From Ulota crispa (lineage: Eukaryota; Streptophyta; Bryopsida; Orthotrichales; Orthotrichaceae): a DNA stretch of 64,000 nt. How positions within the stretch are numbered: position 1 is the first letter of the stretch; each line of letters opens with the position of its first letter. The stretch spans positions 20,122,483-20,186,482 of the forward strand of contig OY987249.1 in NCBI GenBank assembly GCA_963920765.1. Direction: 5' to 3'. The notes beneath the pieces were generated by a model. It was not told the origin of the DNA. It ran no database searches and saw only the letters and a program-made list of their open reading frames with translations. A program made the position numbers and the translations under genes. Positions 58,795 to 64,000 of this stretch are shown here, in pieces.

Positions 58795-60198
58795 TTTGTA
58801 CCTCCCTCATCGTCACAATTTGCATTATAACATAATCTGGGATCTTTCGTGCATGCTCAAACAACTTTAGAGATTGAATTTTTAGAAGCTCTCAAAAAGA
58901 TTTCTCAATTACTCAGTCACCGTATTCTCACTCTCAGTCGACTCTGATGAATGGTACAATGGGTTTTGGACTACCCATCATTAAGGGTAGCTTTATACTA
59001 GGAGTTAAAACCATGACAAATTGGGGTCATTTCAACCAATTTTTTTGCCCGAATAGTTTCAAGAACGAGACTAAGTATTTGTTATACCTACAGTATAATG
59101 GAGGACATTTCCCTTGTGCGTAGAGGCCTTGAGGCCAAAAAGCAAAGGTGGATAGTGCAAATTTTAAATTTTTCAAAAAGAAAAAGAAATATAGAGAGAT
59201 TGATTGTATTTGTTGAGGTTTTTATTCCATTGGATGGTGTTGGTTACCTCAGAAAATTAATATTTAAATCAAAAATAGAATTTCAATTCTATTTTATTTA
59301 TTTTAATAAAATTCAGCAATGGCTCTAACAAAAAATTGACTTCCCATTTTTGGAGAACCCAATATTTGGTATTAAGGTTGTGTTGCAAATCTTGTTTTTC
59401 AATCATTAGAATATTTCTTGAGAGAATGACCTTGACTCCTAGTGACCTTGACTCCTACTGTAAAGGCTTTGGAGCTGGTTTCAAAAGCCAAGCTTGGGAG
59501 TTGCAAAGACTCCAAAACAATAAAGGACCTTGACTCCTAGTGTAAAACTTCCCTACAACAACTAAAGGACCTTGACTCCTAGTGTAAAACTTCCCTACAA
59601 CAACTAAAGAGAAACTGAGCTAACTTGATTCCTGCCTTGGCATCGTTAAATAATTGTCAGAATTTAGGTCCTTGATGTATTGTTGTACGGAAAAGCAATT
59701 CACATATTTCTAAACACCAAGAGAACTGCTAACATGAATGTTGGATTCAGATCAATAAAATAATTTCTCTCTTCATAATTTCCACACATTATTACGAGAA
59801 ACTTGAACCCTAAAGGATGGTGCCTACCAAAAGCATTGGCTGTATTCATATAAGGATCATTTAGTACTTGAAGAAATAGCTTTATGACAAATGTAAAAAA
59901 AATCCAAATTTTTTTAGGTGATTGGGAACATGTTTGTGATTACAAGGAAATCATGATCAAATCTACAAACAGGTAACAAAGATTGTAACCTAATTTACAA
60001 TATACTGTAGATTAGTTCACAATCCTTGTCAATTTTTTGTAAATTCAACAATTGTTTCCTTGTAGTGTACTTGGTTTAAAATTTATAATTGCAATGAGAT
60101 TCATGTGCTACCCAAGTACCCCATCTGTATACAACACATGAGAGCATATGCAATACAACAACATTCTTCTTTATATTTGTAACTCCAAATTCCTTTAC
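58795..60198. other. intergenic, no gene seen
   Basis: No exon supported; the frames at 59098-59328 and 59336-59533 have no recognisable motif. It contains the tandem duplication listed at 59523. Confidence 0.4.
59523..59608. repeat. 42-bp tandem duplication
   Basis: AAAGGACCTTGACTCCTAGT and the following CTTCCCTACAACAACT occur twice in succession. Two shorter copies of CCTTGACTCCTA lie at 59428-59460. Confidence 0.8.
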
Positions 60199-60428
60199 AA
60201 CCCTTAAGTGATCATAGGGCATAGTATATACGCTACCATATAATTGGAATTTGCCACTAATAAGAAGTTTTCATTTGGGATCTCAAGTAGCTCGCTAGAA
60301 CTGCTTTGATCTATTCTCCAACTTCTTTGTTGATTTCAAATGTAGTAAAGATGTGAATCTATTCCAAATACAAGAAAAAAACCTTGTATTCTATTGGTTG
60401 CAACTGCACGCTCAGACGTTCAAGGGTT
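60199..60428. mobile_element. TTAA-type MITE, short subgroup, decayed ends
   Basis: The body matches 58561-58794 (GGGCATAGTATATA, AATAAGAAGTTTT, TCCAAATACAAGAAAAA). The ends AACCCTTAAG and TTCAAGGGTT are recognisable, but the flanking TTAA is not intact. Confidence 0.65.
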
Positions 60429-60472
60429 ATCCATCATGGCTAGCAAGGAATTGTCAGGAAAACCAAATTAAC

Positions 60473-60832
60473 TTAACCCTTAAACGTCGGGCTCATCCCT
60501 GTGGCCAACCCGCTACAATGACTTCTACAATGTTTTTCAAAAATTTCAGAATTGTGATTGGTGTAACAAGTGCTCAGCTAGTTGCAAAAGTGAACAATAC
60601 AAGCTGACCTCACAAAAATTGTAAGAAGGGCAGTATGGATCTCCTCACAATTTGAATTGTCTAAAAATATGAGTGTATTTGATGAAGTTATTTTTTACCT
60701 TCCATGATGAAGCATGTGTTTATGGTCACTTTTGAGAAAAAATCAGATGAAAATCTGCTTTCTTCTGCCATACAGAATGTTTTTTCAGAGGCAAAGGACT
60801 AAAATCGTCCTTTTGGACGTTTAGGAGTTAAA
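60473..60832. mobile_element. TTAA-flanked MITE, 360 bp
   Basis: The left end is TTAACCCTTAAACGTCG and the right end, complemented, is TTAACTCCTAAACGTCC. The interior has no clear match to the other copies here, so only the ends tie it to the family. Confidence 0.7.
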
Positions 60833-61263
60833 GCTTTCACATACAGGGATGGCCGCTGGCCTTGGCTAGTTCTGTCCTGCAAAGTGCTGTATATGATTGC
60901 TTTTGTTCGTGTATTGCAGTACGGTTATAAAAAGAAATCACCTTTCAAAGTACTCCAGAACCAGTGCAAAAGCTAGTCAACAGCTGCTTGCAGTAGAGTG
61001 TATTAGAAGAAACATAAAAGCCACAATCATAGACAGGGCTGACTTGCTTGAAACATTACCTCCAAGGAAGCACGTTTTTGATGAGGTGGCAATAGTCAAT
61101 CAAATAATATACTTTAAGCTACATCCAAGATTTAAAATCAAAATTTGGTTAAATTAAATAATTGGAATTTATATTTTGAAAATTGCTAAAAGTTAACATA
61201 AATGTCACAATAAACTTATTTTTATAAGTGAGACTGCACTGATTTTTAAACCTAAAGAAATCT
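60833..61263. other. intergenic between two MITEs
   Basis: A plus-strand frame at 60897-61157 contains the protein-like words VECIRRNIKATIIDRAD and LPPRKHVFDEVAIVNQ, but no family was recognised and no splice partner is evident. Confidence 0.35.
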
Positions 61264-62578
61264 TTAACCCTTAAAGGCCCAAGTGGTCCCTCGGGGGCCA
61301 AGTGGGGTTTTGAGCATGTACTTACAGCTAAACTACTTTGTGTGGTTTTCTGAAATTTTTATGGAAGATGAGGAATTTAAAGATCTGCTTAGACATTTAA
61401 TTTTTTCTTCATTTTGACATTTATTGAAGAAATCATGCATGAATAACTGAAAAAGGGAAGAATGTGGCGGCTCAAAAAAAATGAATTTTTAAAAATAAAA
61501 GTCTGAAATTGGTTCTTTAGATTTTTATATATGTGGGAAGCCTTGAATCATTCAATTTTGATTGATGAGATGAAAGTTATGAGAAGTTTTAGTTTGGGGG
61601 TAAGTAAGGGACTCCCAAACCTCCATTCCTTTTGCCCCTTCTAAAATTTGGTGCTTTACTTTTTTGACTATTTGTTTTTTTACCTTTTTTTCTCCAAGTT
61701 GTAGTAGACTATTGTAGGTTGGGAGCACATTCGGCAGGTCTCTGTCTAATCAATTATTTTTTGGGAAAAACCCTATTAGGCATTTGATTTCATAATTAAA
61801 CAATATTAGGCACTTTCAAAAAAAGTTGTTATTATTTGGCATTCAACCAATTTTTTTAGTAGAATTAAACCTTTTTCTAAGCATCTTCCACTTTCTAAAA
61901 CTAGCCCTTAGTATAAAGTTTGCAGTAGATTGAGCCCTCTTGGACAACCTTGACCTTCCATTGTTAGTAAGTTTAATGACTTTTATAATATTTGACACTT
62001 CAATTTTTTGATTTGTTTGACATTGGGCACTTTTAGAGAATAATTTATAGAATAATTAAGCAAAATTTTGAGGAATTATTTTATGCCAAATCTGCTACTA
62101 ACCTACAGTAAAAGTCCTTGGTTTTCACCATTTGAATCACAATAATTCAAATTATTCAATTTTACATAAATTCTCCAATTTTGCCTAGTGTATTTGCAAA
62201 TTTCATGACCTTTTGGCATTGCAAGATTTTACAAATTATGTGCTATACCTCCAATTGATTTGAAAATTCTCCCATATTTACCTAACTTGGTCTTGTACAT
62301 GGAAAAATAAAACCTCAGTTCTACATAGAGCAATTTTTTTGTTATAGGAGCTATCAAAAACTTCTGAAATTTTTGGGCAGCACGGAAAAAAACTTTTTTT
62401 CCACTTTAGATGTCATATCTTACTCCTCTACATCTAGAATGAGCTGATTTTTTTTCACACAAATACCTCCCATAGTATAGGGCAAGATCTTATGGCTAGA
62501 TTTCCAAAAAAACAACAATTTTTCTTACCTTTCTACTCATTCTCCCAAAAGTGGCAGTTTTGAGCCTTTATGGGTTAA
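61264..62578. mobile_element. TTAA-flanked MITE, long subgroup with extra DNA
   Basis: The left end is TTAACCCTTAAAGGCCC and the right end, complemented, is TTAACCCATAAAGGCTC. The outer parts match 55952-56889 (CTAAACTACTTTG, TTTTTGGGCAGCACGG). It is about 375 bases longer, mostly in 61610-62130, so it probably carries an internal insertion. Confidence 0.75.
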
Positions 62579-62821
62579 TAACTGTTTGCAAAGAAAAAAT
62601 ATACAATTTTTTAAATTTAAAAAAAACATCATTTAACAAATATATTAAAAAATGAATTGTTTAACATGTTATTTATGAACTATATAAAATACAAACTTAG
62701 ACTATTAATCAAAGGTATTACGGATACCAAGTATTGGGTATGGAGTGCATGGTTATATCTCATGATGCTGCCCTTTTCTCTTATGATATCTTTTGGCACC
62801 TTGTTTCAATATGCTTGAGTA

Positions 62822-63082
62822 GGGGAATGCTATATTGTGAGTGGGAATTTGTGAGTCATGAATCTAGATTTTTGTCAAAATGTTAAATTTCATTTAATAC
62901 TATGCGCATAGGGTCTTATAATTGTGCATTTTGAACTTTCTACACTTGAAAAATTTGTCGTCATTTGAGTTTTTCCATTATTTTTGAGTTCAAAGTTGAT
63001 TTTTGCTCACAAACATCTTGACTCACCGCTCATACCTCATTGTTTTATGCTCATAAATATGCTCATAAATATAGCGTTGTCC
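62822..63082. mobile_element. Mutator-like MITE, copy 2
   Basis: GGGGAATGCTATATTGTGAG opens it, and the right end, complemented, is GGACAACGCTATATTTATGA. CTTGAGTA lies on both sides (62814-62821 and 63085-63092), consistent with a 9-bp-class target duplication. The interior is related to 50528-50817 (AGGGTCTTATAATTGTG against AGGGCCTTATAATCATG). Confidence 0.75.
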
Positions 63083-63212
63083 TACTTGAGTATGATTCAC
63101 CCCTTGAGGTAACTAAGTCAATTCTATTACACGTTGATACAAATTCATGACACTGACATGTTTCTAGGTAGTTGGTTTGGAAACTTCAGTCTATTTCAAT
63201 ATTTGTAACCCT

Positions 63213-63892
63213 TTAATCCCTAAATGCCCAAGGCACCACATTTTGGTGTCAAAAATATTTTAAAATTCAATAAAACTTAACTAAGCTGTTATTTTTAGTG
63301 TTTTGTATTTTAGAATCATTATTTTTTGAAGTTTAGTTTTAGCATCAAAAACTTAATTTTGAAAATTGTTGATTGTAGATTTTTTATTCAAGATTTTGTG
63401 TAAGGGTGTCCATTGCAATCTTGGCTTTTTTAGTATTGAGAACTCATGAAAACGAGCCTCAAATACACTAGATCTTGGAGAAAAACACACTAGATCTTGG
63501 AGAAAAATTCACACTAGAAATTCATTTAAATAAATTGTAAAGGAGATTTTGAAAAGTAGCAAATGGATTGGAGCTATGTAACTATGTTATGTCCTTTAAT
63601 CTCATAATTTTTTGGTGACCAAAATTTTAGATTTGACATGTGGAAAGAGGATTGAAATACTTGAAGTCATTTTTGCAGTTTTAACACCCTCTTGATCAAA
63701 CATTATAATCTTTCAATCCATAAATGGTATTGTTGTGTTATCATTTCCTATGTGATCTATAACATGTCTACTTTAAATTTGTATGATTACAATTTTAAAA
63801 GAATTGATACAACTTATCAAACTATTGGCTATTTGTTGAGTTTAGAGAAAATTCCTATAAGCTCAAAAATGCCTTGGGCATTTAGGGATTAA
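63213..63892. mobile_element. TTAA-flanked MITE, CCCTAAATGCCC subgroup
   Basis: TTAATCCCTAAATGCCCAAG followed by GCA is repeated as a perfect inverted copy at the right end. TTAA borders both sides. The body is related to 43755-44689 and, inverted, to 45528-45740. The perfect ends suggest the youngest copy of its subgroup in the window. Confidence 0.82.
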
Positions 63893-64000
63893 AGACCATG
63901 CAACCATATTTTGGTTGCTTGGAGTAGTTTTGGCCTATAGATTGAAACCGCTCAATAAATTGGAATTTGGTCTTGAAGAACACATGTAATCACAAGAATT

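Noticed and set aside
60897-61157. 86-codon frame with protein-like words
   Set aside because: Too short and unmatched to call a gene; it lies between two MITEs and has no splice partner.

Overview
The window is plant nuclear DNA. The evidence is a gene for the thylakoid-lumen ascorbate-peroxidase-like protein TL29 with a two-part chloroplast and twin-arginine lumen leader, a phenylalanine ammonia-lyase (PAL) locus with the conserved plant intron inside the Arg codon before FLNAG, GT-AG introns, and plant-type CACTA, hAT and Mutator-like elements. The PAL protein reads most like gymnosperm or seed-free vascular plant PALs, so a fern, lycophyte or bryophyte-grade plant is my guess; the species is not resolved. 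I recognised no LTR retrotransposon or other virus-like element.

Layout. 1-14.6 kb holds no host gene: small inverted-repeat elements, a hAT-like transposase fragment, a 6.3-kb CACTA element with long subterminal repeat arrays (5748-12011, 3-bp target duplication) and a 2.2-kb foldback element (12389-14553). 15.2-19.1 kb (+) is an apparently intact 11-exon TL29 gene. 22.1-24.7 kb (-) is a recent PAL pseudogene that has lost the Ala-Ser-Gly cofactor triad. 26.0-28.6 kb (-) is a decayed hAT-like transposase.

31.3-43.5 kb is a gene island, all on the minus strand: a two-exon gene start cut by a foldback fragment (31.3-31.5), a 4-exon armadillo-repeat protein (32.0-33.5), a possible winged-helix protein (34.5-34.9), a tandem-domain DCoH/pterin-dehydratase-like protein (35.3-38.0) with an in-frame TGA in its first domain, a long perfect-type hairpin (39.0), and an 8-exon acidic protein with a C-terminal membrane anchor (39.5-43.5).

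43.7-64 kb is again mobile DNA: a second CACTA element with a broken internal gene (45.7-50.4), Mutator-like miniature elements, and many copies of an abundant TTAA-flanked family whose ends read CCCTTAAA or CCCCTAAA. That family, with at least eleven copies here, self-nesting and piggyBac-like insertion behaviour, is the most unusual feature of the window. Most stop codons, exon joins and repeat ends were read by eye; there was no alignment or search.
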